DNA from: Opisthocomus hoazin
Taxonomy: Eukaryota > Chordata > Aves > Opisthocomiformes > Opisthocomidae
Assembly: GCF_030867145.1 (NCBI RefSeq)
Contig: NC_134421.1
Coordinates: 22,141,979 to 22,205,978, forward strand
Direction of reading: 5' to 3'
DNA: 64,000 bases
A model generated the notes under the pieces. The model saw only the letters and a program-made list of their open reading frames with translations, searched no databases and was not told where the DNA came from. This document shows, piece by piece, positions 22,811-33,673 of this stretch. Every line of letters starts with the position of its first letter. Within the stretch, counting starts at the first letter, position 1. Position numbers and translations under genes: made by a program.

Positions 22811-23090
22811 GGACAAGCTGTGGGTCACATCCCAGGCTGCTTGTCCTGCTGTGCTTCGAAGAGTTATGATGGGGGAGGAAGGGAAGACATGCAGGTGTAG
22901 TAATCATCGGATTCCCTATGTGTCAGACCTGGAGTGTGATCACCTCATTAGCAATCAGATGTCCTTTAAGGAACAGATTATAGTGGTCTGTGTCTCATCT
23001 TCTTCACAAACAAACAAGGATCCTAGTGAAGACAAGACAGAGCAGCTGTATGAAAGAAAGAACAAGAACAGAAGTATGCCTTGTGTTCAG
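22811..23090 (+). CDS. FAM194-type gene, largest exon (cysteine-rich segment)
   Basis: Acceptor TTCCTCATGACAG, 280 nt, donor GTGGGT. The peptide begins DKLWVTSQAACPAVLRRVM, then KTCRCSNHRIPYVSDLECD, QMSFKEQIIVVCV and a charged tail ending MPCVQ. The CPAVLRR and CRCS motifs and the EQIIVV strand match my recollection of the C-terminal half of C3orf20; this needs a search. Entry is in phase 2 and exit in phase 0. Its length, clean frame and conserved-looking composition make it the best exon of the gene. Confidence 0.8.
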
Positions 23091-24992
23091 GTGGGTTTTA
23101 TCAGACAGTGGATAGTTTTCCCAACACATCGTTGAAAACTTCAAAGAGTCTTTTTGGAATAATTTTCTGTTTACCTGGCTGCTAAAATATATGAAAAGTT
23201 GTCTCACCAGAAATGTCTGTCACCAACTCCAAAGATGTGTTCTATAGGAAATTTAATACTAAAAAAATATTTCCAAAGTAGAAAAAAAGTCCAGAAATGC
23301 TAGAGTTTCCTACAAAAAAAGGGCACTTCAGATTGTTTCTGAAAACTAAATATTACTTGAATCCATATCTTTGAAGATGGAGTAAATCACTATTCCCAAC
23401 TTAGAGGAATTCCTCACATTATTTTTTTTTCTGGAACAGCTGAGGGAATAACCCTCAATAATCCCTCAGTGTAGAGCAGGGGCTTCAAACCTTGATTAAA
23501 AATCCCTAGAACTGAGTCTTGGGGGGCTTTCTAGTTCTGTGGCACAGTACCAGGAAACCCTGCGGTGTACGTGTGTGTCTACTGTGCCATTGCAGGCCCC
23601 AGGGATTAGTAACCACAACAATCTATTGCACCAGTTGAGCAGACATCTGTGATTTGGTAGCAGAGTGACAAAATATCTTTTTTTGTTGAAACATTTTGGC
23701 TTCCAGGAATCAGCACTTTCTAATAAAAATGAATGAGGTATGCTGCTAGAAAATGTCAAACCAGCTCATTTTCCTTACAGTATAAACTTACTGAGTAGTG
23801 ATTTAGTACAAGTCTCTGTCCTCACATTCACATGGCCAAATACTAAGGAAATACATAGCACAAAGTATCTTTGTGTAAGTCTGTATTTAGAAGGACTGGA
23901 AATACAAGTAAGCTAAAGTTTGGAAGGGCAAAAAAGCAAAAGTTAGGTAATATGATAAACACTTTAGAACAAGGAATGTTTTTTGTTTCAATGTCCCCCA
24001 GACATTGTCTATTCTTATAATTACCTGAAAATTTCTCAAGAAAGCTAACAGTTGAAGTGGTAGTAGAGACTCAACAGGCATTTTTATCATCTTGACATAG
24101 TGGGCACAGCAGTAAACATCAGTGACTGCTGTATTCCAAATCTGCTGCTTGTCACTAGACATTAATGGAGCTGCACTGAAATTAAAATGTAAAGAGGATT
24201 TGAGTCTGCGTAGATGCAGCTTCAGTACCAATTAAGGCATTAAAATGACTTCTTTCACTATGTCTTATTTATCCAGTCCTTGAGAAACCGGTCACACAGC
24301 AACTATCATTGCTGATTTGCATTTGAAAAAGTTAGCATAGAAGGGGTCAAATTCTGGCCTTTATGAAGTCTTTGGGAAAACTCCCATGCATTTCAGCACC
24401 AGCAGGATTTTTAGTCCAAGCAGCAGCCACTAAATCTGAATTAAATATCTACTTTTTATGTATGGAGAAGAGGAAGAAAGTAAGGATGTTTTCAGACCTA
24501 AATTTTCATATTGTTTGTTCCTCCTGGAAGCCTGACCTGAAAACCTATTTGGGAAATCAATGGAAAAAAGGCTTGTGTATTTCCTCATTGTCTCACAGAG
24601 TGGTCCTGTAGTTGGCACCTGTTCACCAATGGCAGGAGCAGAAGACTTCTGGAGGCCAGCATTCTAGACGATTATGACAAATCCATTAGGAGGTTGCACA
24701 ATGACTAGATACCACCGGTGTTCTCGCAATTATGAAGTCTAGTTTTAAAAATTAGAGGAGCTGTTTCTTTTAAGAAGAGAGAAATACATCTACAAAGAGA
24801 AACTGAGAAATTTAGAAGCCTCTGTCATCAAACTTACCGTGTAAAGAATCACTTCTACCTGGTCTGACAGAGAAAGATAATTCAGTTGAGTTCATAAGGA
24901 CTTGTTTAGAAGGAGTGTTACTAGCTTAATTGGTCAGGCAAAATTTACCACCTACTTTATTACATAATTATACTACCCTTGTTGCTTCAGAG
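23091..24992. other. Intron sequence, nothing recognised
   Basis: Short open frames on both strands (23496-23759, 23887-24231, 24363-24611) without splice support. Confidence 0.55.
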
Positions 24993-25103
24993 TTGTCTTC
25001 CTTTTGCCTCCTCAGATATGACATCACTTCTGCAGATGCATTTACAGATCATAAGGGTTCCTTACTGGAAGAGAGACATATTGTGGCTCCTGGTGTGTTT
25101 TTG
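24993..25103 (+). CDS. FAM194-type gene, exon with probable GC donor
   Basis: 111 nt, in and out in phase 0. The acceptor is a tandem CAGAG with the second AG used; it reads LSSFCLLRYDITSADAF and ends ERHIVAPGVFL. The next exon begins MYIQGK, giving a natural APGVFLMY join. The boundary then falls at TTG followed by GCATGT, a GC-type donor. A GT donor three codons earlier (GGT followed by GTGTTT) is also in phase but is a poorer site and drops VFL. The alternative acceptor before ATATGAC is out of phase. Confidence 0.65.
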
Positions 25104-28100
25104 GCATGTTAAAACTATTACAGTCAATTATTTCACTTTTAATACTACTACTGTGATCTGGTTACAAATGAGTGACTTTGGGATTGCCGCAGGTCATGAG
25201 TACTTAGGCCATCAGGAGTGCGGAATGCTAGTCTTCCTTTTTCAGGAGCACCGACTGTTGTCCCAGCAACCCCAACTCCTCTTTATCTATTAGAAGTTCA
25301 GGATTTACAACGCCATTCATACAATGTCATTCTCATTCCACCTGCAAAGGGCAAGAAGCACATGCTGGTTGCCACAGCATTAGAAAAGTAACATAATTTC
25401 TTCCTTTGGACTTCATAGGCTAGATCTAGCCATCTATATGCACTTAACCCCATTTCTGCTTCATCTGTGCCAAAAAGTCTTGAAGCACATCACACAAACA
25501 GCATGTTTCAGTCTTTAGAAAAAGAAAAAACTTTTGTTTTCCAACATTCTGAGAAGTACTCTTGGCAAGTCAGGAAAAAGTCTAAGATGAAACAGCCACT
25601 GAAGTTAGTGTTAAGTACTTGTATAGTTTTCATATGTGTTCTGGAAACATTAGAATTTCTTATGAAGAGATTAATTCATTGGTGATTTATTCTATTGAAG
25701 CTTTGCATGCAAAGCATACGTTGCATGCTTTGAAATACTTTACTGTTGTAACACTATGAAGAGGGGATTCTCCAGGTGTTGTTCACCCGTGTTCACAAGC
25801 TGTTTGCCTCTGTTGCAAGCAGTTATTAGGCTAAGAAAATGCAATCTTGTTTTGCATCACACAGCATTGCATTATAATTGGATTTTAATAATCCTCACAT
25901 CTTTCCGTAAACACCAGCACAAACACTGTTCTGCTTGGTTATTTTAGTTACTTTCTCCCAGCAGGAGAGTGCGCCTACTAATTATTGCTTTGTTATTCTT
26001 TGTCTACTTTCTAATAATGGTGAGGAACCAGTACTGCTTCCTGAGTTTTCTCTGTACGTTTTTAGTAGTGGCCATGGCATTAGAACAGAGGATCAAATGC
26101 CATCTCATCTTAACCACTTCCTGTGCGAAGAAAAACTTCTCTGCATGACACCCATCTGTGATCAACGTCTCTGTCCACTGGGTGACACCAGCAGCCCATC
26201 TGACATGCTTAGCTGTGTATAGTGCCACAGAACGCATCTGAAGAACATTAAATTCTTAACCACGCAGGTTTTTTTTTTTTTCTTGGTAATATTAATAACA
26301 TTTTCTTTCGTCTCTGGTGGCAAAGTGATTTAAATAAATAGGATAAACAAAATGCAGGAAACCCAAAACTTCTTCCAAACCTACTACAAGTAGTTTACAA
26401 AGCTGAAGGAGACAAAGTGGAAAAATACTCTGTAAAATACACAACAAAGTGAGAGCCTGTTATAGAAAAAGATGGAGATGACATGCTTTAGTATGAACGA
26501 CACACAGTTGATGAAAATGCTTGTTAACAGCTCTGAGGAACTCACATAACCAATTACAAAGGTGCAGTTTGGTTCTGTTCCATGTTACCTTTTTGCATTC
26601 CAATATGGAAATGATTTCTTATTTTTAAAAGAAAAATCAGGATAACAAGCAATTTTTTGTGGCTGATGAGCTGATTAATCCTTAGAACAGTTCATAAACT
26701 ACTTTAGTTTTAAAAACCATTTAAAGACATTCTATGGTATACGTGCAGCGTTTTGGTTTGGTTTGTTTTGTTTTCTTTTTACTTTACCTGTAACTCACCA
26801 CTACAAAGATTAGCCACCAGTACAAGCTCTGTTTCAGTCAGTACCTAGATACAGACAGACCGATGCAAAACATGCATGAGGAGTAAAACCAAATTAGCCT
26901 GTCAGCATGGTCTTAATGACTGTTTTGAAAAACTGAACTGGTAAAGGAAAGATGGCTAGTTCTTTTGCTTGAACAAGAAACTAACCATTTTTTTAAGGAA
27001 GAATGGAGTTTGTTTGTAGAAGGAATGTGTTAATAGTCCCTTCTATCAATACTCCTTATGTCTCTCACCTGACAAATAGTCAGTCCAAGCAAACAAAAAG
27101 TCCTGAAGGTATGAGCCTATTTCACCTGGTTACAACCCGGATGACCTTTCAAATGATACCATGAACATCGTATACAGGTGGAGCCTTCTTTGCTGTTTCC
27201 AGGTAGGTATTCAGCCCATCCTCAAGCAATTCCTAGTCAGACTCACCCAGCTGTTACCATGCTCAGCCAGAGCAGTTTGATCAGTAACAATTCAGAACAC
27301 TTTCACGGGCCTGGCTTTGAAGGGCAAGACCGGACCAAAGCCATACTGCAGGATCCAAGCATTCTCTATGGACCAGGGGGCACTAAGGAGACCTGCCAGA
27401 GGTAGCATTTCCAGCTCTCTGTACATTATCTGCCTACAGTTGTGACTTGCAAAGACCAGGAGAAAGATAAGCTGTCAAATCCAGCTCTGTCAGAAGTCAC
27501 AAATTGGAAAGGGCCACAGCATTTTATATAATCATTTCCAGAGCAGCTCAAAAGCAAAATAATAAATAATATTCAGAAGTTCTGGAACCTAAAATAGGCT
27601 ATGGTTCTTTTCTGTTGGGCAACAGCATGACCTCTGCTGAAAAACTAGGACTGGCCTGACTGCAGTTTAGAAGTAATAATCACTAAGAATGAAGTCCCTA
27701 CATTTACAGTAGAATACAACTCTCATTTTTTTGTAGTTCTGAAAAATCAGTCATGTGTCAGAGATGACAAAATTCCAGGTCACAGCTGATTGTCTGGAAT
27801 GTTCAAAGCTGATCACAGAGAGCTCCAGAAGAATCGTGTAATGCCCAGTAATTAGTAATCAGTTGGTGTATGAAATTCACTGTCAATAAGTGCAGAGTAA
27901 TTTACATGGGGGAAAAGAATCATAATTATTTCTACAGATGCAAATATGGATGCAATAGCTCTTAATACTGAAGTAAGAGATCTAAGACTCATTCGTTGAC
28001 ATATCCCTGAAAACTTCTGATCAGTGCTCTGCAACGGTCATAATGTAAGCAGAATGTTAGTTAAAGGGTAAATAAAACATTCTTGAGATTCTGGCACACA

Positions 28101-28179
28101 GCACGTGACTGTCTTCACCACATCTCAAAAAGGGATATAACATGGAATGGCTGTTTGTATAAAGAAGGACTAAATAGGG
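25104..28179. other. Intron sequence, nothing recognised
   Basis: First part of a 17.8-kb intron. An open frame at 27178-27405 has acceptor- and donor-like edges but interrupts a natural exon junction and was rejected. Confidence 0.5.
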
Positions 28180-28675
28180 TGGCTTACAAAAGAGACCAAG
28201 ATGAGATACAAGGAAGCTTTATAGAGCAAAAATGGTGTGGCAAAGGAATAAGAAATAATTATTCATTGTTTCTTAAAACATAGGAATGATCAGGCACCAA
28301 TGAAGAGATAAGCTGCAGATTTAAAGCAAAAGGAAGTTCTTTTTCTCACAGCACATCATTAAGTTGTGGAACTCTTTGCCACAGGATGTTGTGGAGGCCA
28401 AAAGCATAAGTGCGTTCAGAATGGAATTAGATACATCCCTGAGGGTGGCTCCATCGTCAGCTATCAAACATGGTGTTGCAGACACAGCTTTTGGTGGAGG
28501 AAATCCCTGAATTGTTAACTGCTTATGGCTGCTATGGGTCCAAAAAGAACAGCATTTTCTTATAAATGCTCTTCCACTCCTCCCCAGCTACCAGCCGCTT
28601 GCAGGGACAGGATACTGCATGGGTTAGATGAGCCTTTGGTCTAATCCTGCACAGCTGCTTTTATATCAGTATGTG
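28180..28675 (+). mobile_element. Old CR1 LINE fragment
   Basis: The segment around GTTGTGGAACTCTTTGCCACAGGATGTTGTGG, followed by ATGGGTTAGATGAGCC, is the typical 3' region of an old CR1 subfamily. It is decayed, with no reading frame. Ends are approximate. Confidence 0.7.
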
Positions 28676-31105
28676 CAAGGTTGTTGCTTTAATTCGGGTA
28701 AACCTTTAATAAAAGGATTAGGGGGGGAAATGCACAGAGTTCAGCTAAATAAATACAAGTGAATTTAAGAGAAGGAATTCATGGCTTCAAACAAAAAGAA
28801 TTAAGTTCAAATTTTAATGAATGTATTAGGTAGAAGGAAATGTTGTATGATGTTAAACATTTGCTTTTAGACAGCTTTCTATACAGTCATTTAGATGCCT
28901 CAAGGAAATCTTTTTACACAAGCATTACAATAACGCAGTTGCTCCCAGGGGCAGTTGCTCCTCTCTGATCGTGGCATGTACTTCCTGCCATACGCACAGT
29001 CCTTCTCTCTCCTCCTGCCCCCATCTAAAAAACTTCAGCCAGGACTTCATTCCTGTGTCTTCAAAATGTTAAGGAGCTGTGTGTCTGAGGGGCAGGAGGC
29101 AGAAGGGAACCAAAGTTAGTTTGTTTTTTTTTTGCTAGAAGTGGCTTTTCAAAAGCATTGTTTGTGCCAAGTTAAAAAAAAACAACCACCAAACACCAAA
29201 CATTCCTGCTGTTTTCTTTCCCATAGGATTTTAATTCCTCTTTTTTTCCAAAGTAGATGTCTTTTCTGTGTAGTTTACAAATTTATAGTCATATATTATT
29301 TGTTAAGAAATTACTAGGATAACAAACATATGAACCTAACAATAACAAAGCATGGTGTGCTTATATACATACACACATGCAAACACACACTGCTGTTCCA
29401 GCTGAAGAATGAACTTAAGCCAATATGCTTGCTTTCATCCATTAGTGCTGTGTTACATGGAATGATTGATATCATGTGAGCTAGCTGAGGGAAACTGGCA
29501 TCGAATGATTACAGTCTAGATTTATACTCATCTCTGCACGTCACTACTTGAGCCCTAGCAGCACCTAACCTTGTTAAAAGGTTGCATTTTCCAATTTCTG
29601 GAAATACTATGATGCAATGGAGAGGAGAAGGCAACTTGAGGTCAAAACCAGATTCATGGGTCTGGAAATGTGTCCCTGCACTTGAAGAATGCAACACAAG
29701 CTGTGAAAGTTACTTGTGTTCACTTACCTTTCACTTGCAGTGTGGCCATGTAGTGACAGATGGAAGGCAGCAGCTTTATTTCAATCCATTAGTCCAGATT
29801 CTCTGTTTATCCCAAACAATGCAGGTAACTGGCCTCTCCAGAAAGCAGCAGTGTGCTCGGTTTTTGCCACTGGTAACCTTCTGCTAAGTGTGAAACAGAC
29901 AGAAATCCCCTAAATGTGCAGGGAAGCTAGAAGAGGAAAAATCGAAAGGAAACAAAGCAGGAAGGGGACAAAGCTTGCCCTCGGTAACACCTGCTGCATT
30001 TGCCATTAGTGGTGAAATTCATACACACCTATGAATAGACATCTGCACAGAAATCAGCCATCCAAGCATAGATGCAAGGACTAGGATGAAGAGCAGGAGA
30101 ATCCACGTTTTTTTTCCTCCAGGATGTGAATATGCACAAAACTTCCAGAAAAGGTCAGGCAAGACCAGTCTGACCTTAACCTAGCTCGAACTTCCCCAGC
30201 CAGCGTTCTAGCATGCAGGTTGGAGATGGGAAATGTAACAAAGATTTCATGAAATCCACCAGTGACTTTTTTTATTGCCGTTCCCAGACTACTACAGGTT
30301 GGAAACACTGAGACAGCATAGTGATAAGGGGCAGTACACATTTGTAACTAGTTGTACAAGTCAAACTAAACTATCAGTATGGGAAACTTCACAGATGAGG
30401 TTTTCATTCTTTTTCTCCATTGAAAAATAGCGTACTGCCCTGAAAAAGGAGGGAAAAATCACACCAATCCATGTCATTCCAGCTGATTTTAAGATCCAAA
30501 ACTTTTTAAAGGAAGGATGGGGTCTATAATTGCACTTGCCTTGCAGCAGACTAATGCCTTGCCGGCTTCTTAAGTGCACTCGTTATGACACAGGTTGAAC
30601 GCTTCGAGCTGATTCTGATTCTTATCAACAGCATGGAAGGAATTTGTGCTATATCAGGCCATTCTGTGAGTTTGGACTTCTCTGGACTCAAGAGTTGAAT
30701 GGGAGTCTTCTGGGAATATAATCCAAGATTGTTTCTGCCATTTTCTGCTGCAGGTAATCAAGATGACAATGTTTTTAGTCATTTTTCTCCAGAAAAATAA
30801 TGCTTATGAAATGAGCCCTGGATGTGGTTCCTCTATTCATACACAGAACCTGACAACACACCCAGCAACTGTTTGTATAGTTTTCTGTTTCACAAAAGCT
30901 GTTCTGGAAAGGCCATAGTCAGGAATTTAGAGGATAATCTGTACTACTTCTACTCTTGACTTCTTTAAGAATGCTGGTTTGCTCATTGTGTGGTGATGAT
31001 GTATTTGATTTCTTATTAACAATTAAATTATTCATTATCTCATTCCAAATTATTCAGCCAAGCAGCCATCAAACAATAATAAATTTCTGTTACTGTCATC
31101 CTACT
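28676..31105. other. Intron sequence, nothing recognised
   Basis: AT-rich intron up to provirus B. No exon, RNA or named repeat was recognised. Confidence 0.55.
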
Positions 31106-31518
31106 TGTCCTGGGTTTGGCCAGAACAGGGTTAATTTTCACCGGACTCCAGGAAGGGGCACAGCCGGGGGGTGGGGGCTGACCCCACCTGGCCATACAGA
31201 GCCGGGTATTCCATACCATGTGACGTCACGCTGGGTTCCGGTGGGGGGGAGCGGCGCGGCGGGAAGGCACTCGCGGCTTGGGCGGGCGCAGCGCCGGTCC
31301 GGTTTCGGGAGAGCAGCTGTTGTACGGTTCGTGGTTGTGTTTTCTCCTTATTTGTATCGTTGTTGTTCCTGTTTTCCCTCTGTTTGCTGTTCTGTTAAAC
31401 TGCCCTTATCCCGACCCACCGGTTTCTGCCTCTTTCTTTCCATTCTCCTCCGCACGCCGGCGGGGGGAGGGGCGGCCGCGTGGCGCTTTTGTTGCCGGCG
31501 GCAGCCGAAACCAAAACA
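31106..31518 (+). repeat. 5' LTR of provirus B
   Basis: 413 bp, TG to CA, identical to 37325-37737. The CRE TGACGTCA is at 31221-31228, followed by a GC box. TATA, AATAAA and ATTAAA are absent within it. Confidence 0.96.
31221..31228. promoter_or_regulatory. CRE (CREB/ATF site) in LTR
   Basis: A perfect TGACGTCA palindrome, at the same LTR position as in provirus A. The older related solo LTR at 51296 has unrelated bases here and a TATA-like element just downstream. Confidence 0.6.
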
Positions 31519-31524
31519 TTAAAT

Positions 31525-31542
31525 TGGCGCCCAGACGTGGAG
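31525..31542 (+). other. Primer binding site, lysine-tRNA-like
   Basis: TGGCGCCCAGACGTGGAG starts 6 nt after the 5' LTR and is identical to that of provirus A. It is closest to Lys1,2-type primer sites with one extra base; inferred. Confidence 0.65.
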
Positions 31543-31647
31543 CGGGGATAACGGCAGGGCTGAGCAGCGGGTGTTAAAACTGCTTTCATAGATTTTGTTA
31601 AAATTTATCATACGCATTTACTGTGTTAGTTAAAGTCGCCGGTAAAA

Positions 31648-33645
31648 ATGTTTCTGTCTTTCATCAGATGGTTGTGGTTTTTGAATCCGTACTTGCTGTA
31701 CTTGTTCCCTGTGGTGCTATTCATCGTCACGGGGAAAAAGATCAGGATGATAATTTTGCTCTACCTTACGATATCGACTTATGATGTGATAACATCACTG
31801 TGCATGAAATTAGTCTTGTATTTGCATGCGGCACTGCGGTCATTTCCGTACCTCGGATCCTATGTCTTAGAATTTGTGAATAATCAAACCCAGTCTGTGG
31901 GGAAAACCGAAGGGGATACCTCCCCCCACTCTTTCGCCCCCCCTCTCTCCCTCAGGCTGGTCCTAACTGCTTTTGAGAATTTCGAGTACCCGTGGGATGC
32001 TCAGGGCAGCACTCTCCTTTTGTTATGCCTCCTGAATGGGTTGCAGGTTTTGTTTAGGGTTAAGCAAGTCGTTAAGAACATCGTGCAGAGACCTGCCCCG
32101 GGGCCGGATAGCTGTGAGTGGCTGGGTGTGTGGGACAGCATGGGCAGGTGTCTAGAGCAGTGGGCACCACCGGTGTGTTTTAAACTCACCCCTGAACAAA
32201 TACAGAAACCGGACAAACTAGTAAAATATCTGAAAAAAGTGTGCTGCCACCCTGGGAACTCCAGAGAGACACAGATCACCACAATGTGCTGGGGTCTGGC
32301 CCACGCCTACCGAGCTGCCCTGTTCAACACTGTTCAGAGCCCTAAAGGGGAAAGGGGGGGGAATGAAGCAGCAGGCACTGCAGCTGGCGCTGCCCCCCCA
32401 GCCGGCCCTGCAGCACCTCCAGCCCAGCAGGCAGTCACAGCCCCCCCAGCCAGCACCACCGCTGCCACAGCTGCAGGGTCTGCCTCGGTTTCCCCAGCGG
32501 GCACAGCAGCTGCTCCAGCCCCAGCTCCAGCCACAGGCACAGTGACTGAGCCCAATGACCAACCTGTGCAGGTAGCAGTCGCCCCCGTAAAACTAAAGAA
32601 AGACGCAAAGAGAGCAGATCGCTCTGGGAGGGATGATGATGAGCCAGGGTCATCACGGGAGATAGAGACAGAGATCATCACCCGGTCCCTGTCCCTGGGC
32701 GAGCTGCGAGACATGCGGAAAGATTTCAGCCGCCATCCAGGAGAGCACATTGCCACCTGGCTGCTGCGGTGCTGGGATAACGGGGCTAGCAGCTTGGAAT
32801 TAGAGGGCAAGGAAGCCAAGCAGCTGGGATCCCTGGCCAGGGATGGGGGCATTGACAAGGCCATTGGGAAAAAGGAACAAGTCCTCAGCCTCTGGAGGAG
32901 ACTTCTGTCAGGCGTGAGGGAGAGGTACCCCTTCAGTGACGATTTTGTATGCTATCCTGGCAAGTGGACCAATATGGAAAGGGGTATTCAGTACTTGAGG
33001 GAATTGGCTGTGCGGGAGCTGGTTTACTGTGACACAGACGATGAGCAGGTACCTACAGACCCAGATGAACTCCAGTGCTCACAATCCATGTGGAGGAAGT
33101 TTGTGCGGAGCGCACCCTCCTCATATGCCAACTCACTGGCAGTTGTAAACTGGAAAGGTAAAGACGTACCAACAGTGGACGAGGTGGCTGTCAGACTCCG
33201 CCAATATGAGGAAAGTCTCTCTTCCTCCCTTGTCTCAGCTGTGGAGAAACTGGCCCGGGAGGTGCGGCAAATCAAAGAGAACATGTCCTACTCGCCACCT
33301 GTACGGGCCAGTGTCTCAGCTATTAGGGGCAAGCGTTTCCCTGCTCAGGAGAGGGAATACAGAGGCTACACACCACGGGGCACCCTGTGGTTTTACCTGC
33401 GTGACCACGGAGAGGACATGAGGAAGTGGGATGGAAAACCCACCTCAAGTCTAGAGGCACGAGTACGTGAGTTGCGAGGTAAAACAATCACAAAAGGGGA
33501 CTCTGTTAGGAAAAGTGCCGCTCCAGTTTCCAAAAGCCAGCTCTCCAGACCAGGTAGACAGTTTGACCTTGATTCCGATCCTCTGGAGGGGACCTCCAAG
33601 TCATTTTTACAGCAGGTGAGCAGCAATTTCTCTGACGAGGATTAG
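31648..33645 (+). CDS. gag: gag of provirus B
   Basis: An intact 665-residue frame from the first ATG after the leader to a UAG at 33643-33645. The hydrophobic N-terminus (about residues 1-28 and 34-60) is followed by conserved LGSYVLEFVNNQTQS, a third hydrophobic run, an Ala/Pro/Thr linker at about 235-300 and the conserved C-terminal half. It lacks Gly2 and any CCHC knuckle. Against provirus A, 17 of the first 47 residues differ, and smaller patches differ near 170-230 and near 575-600, while the stretches between are nearly identical. A strong splice-donor-like CAGGTGAG sits near the 3' end (33613-33620). Confidence 0.88.
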   Translation: MFLSFIRWLWFLNPYLLYLFPVVLFIVTGKKIRMIILLYLTISTYDVITSLCMKLVLYLHAALRSFPYLGSYVLEFVNNQTQSVGKTEGDTSPHSFAPPLSLRLVLTAFENFEYPWDAQGSTLLLLCLLNGLQVLFRVKQVVKNIVQRPAPGPDSCEWLGVWDSMGRCLEQWAPPVCFKLTPEQIQKPDKLVKYLKKVCCHPGNSRETQITTMCWGLAHAYRAALFNTVQSPKGERGGNEAAGTAAGAAPPAGPAAPPAQQAVTAPPASTTAATAAGSASVSPAGTAAAPAPAPATGTVTEPNDQPVQVAVAPVKLKKDAKRADRSGRDDDEPGSSREIETEIITRSLSLGELRDMRKDFSRHPGEHIATWLLRCWDNGASSLELEGKEAKQLGSLARDGGIDKAIGKKEQVLSLWRRLLSGVRERYPFSDDFVCYPGKWTNMERGIQYLRELAVRELVYCDTDDEQVPTDPDELQCSQSMWRKFVRSAPSSYANSLAVVNWKGKDVPTVDEVAVRLRQYEESLSSSLVSAVEKLAREVRQIKENMSYSPPVRASVSAIRGKRFPAQEREYRGYTPRGTLWFYLRDHGEDMRKWDGKPTSSLEARVRELRGKTITKGDSVRKSAAPVSKSQLSRPGRQFDLDSDPLEGTSKSFLQQVSSNFSDED

Positions 33646-33673
33646 AGGGGCCCTGCCTCCAGCCAGGTGGAGG
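33643..33673 (+). promoter_or_regulatory. gag UAG stop with downstream hairpin (read-through site)
   Basis: UAG at 33643-33645 is followed after 10 nt by CCTCC (33656-33660), an 8-nt loop and GGAGG (33669-33673). The frame continues open into pol. It is identical in provirus A. Read-through is inferred from the shared frame. Confidence 0.6.

Noticed and set aside
27178..27405. Exon-like open stretch with acceptor and donor edges
   Set aside because: It would interrupt the APGVFL-MYIQGK junction between the exons at 24993 and 42896, and no phase solution was found that keeps it.
10427..31105. Inversion already produced by recombination between the two proviruses
   Set aside because: Provirus B keeps a perfect target duplication, and host exons inside and outside the interval are all on the plus strand in consistent phase.
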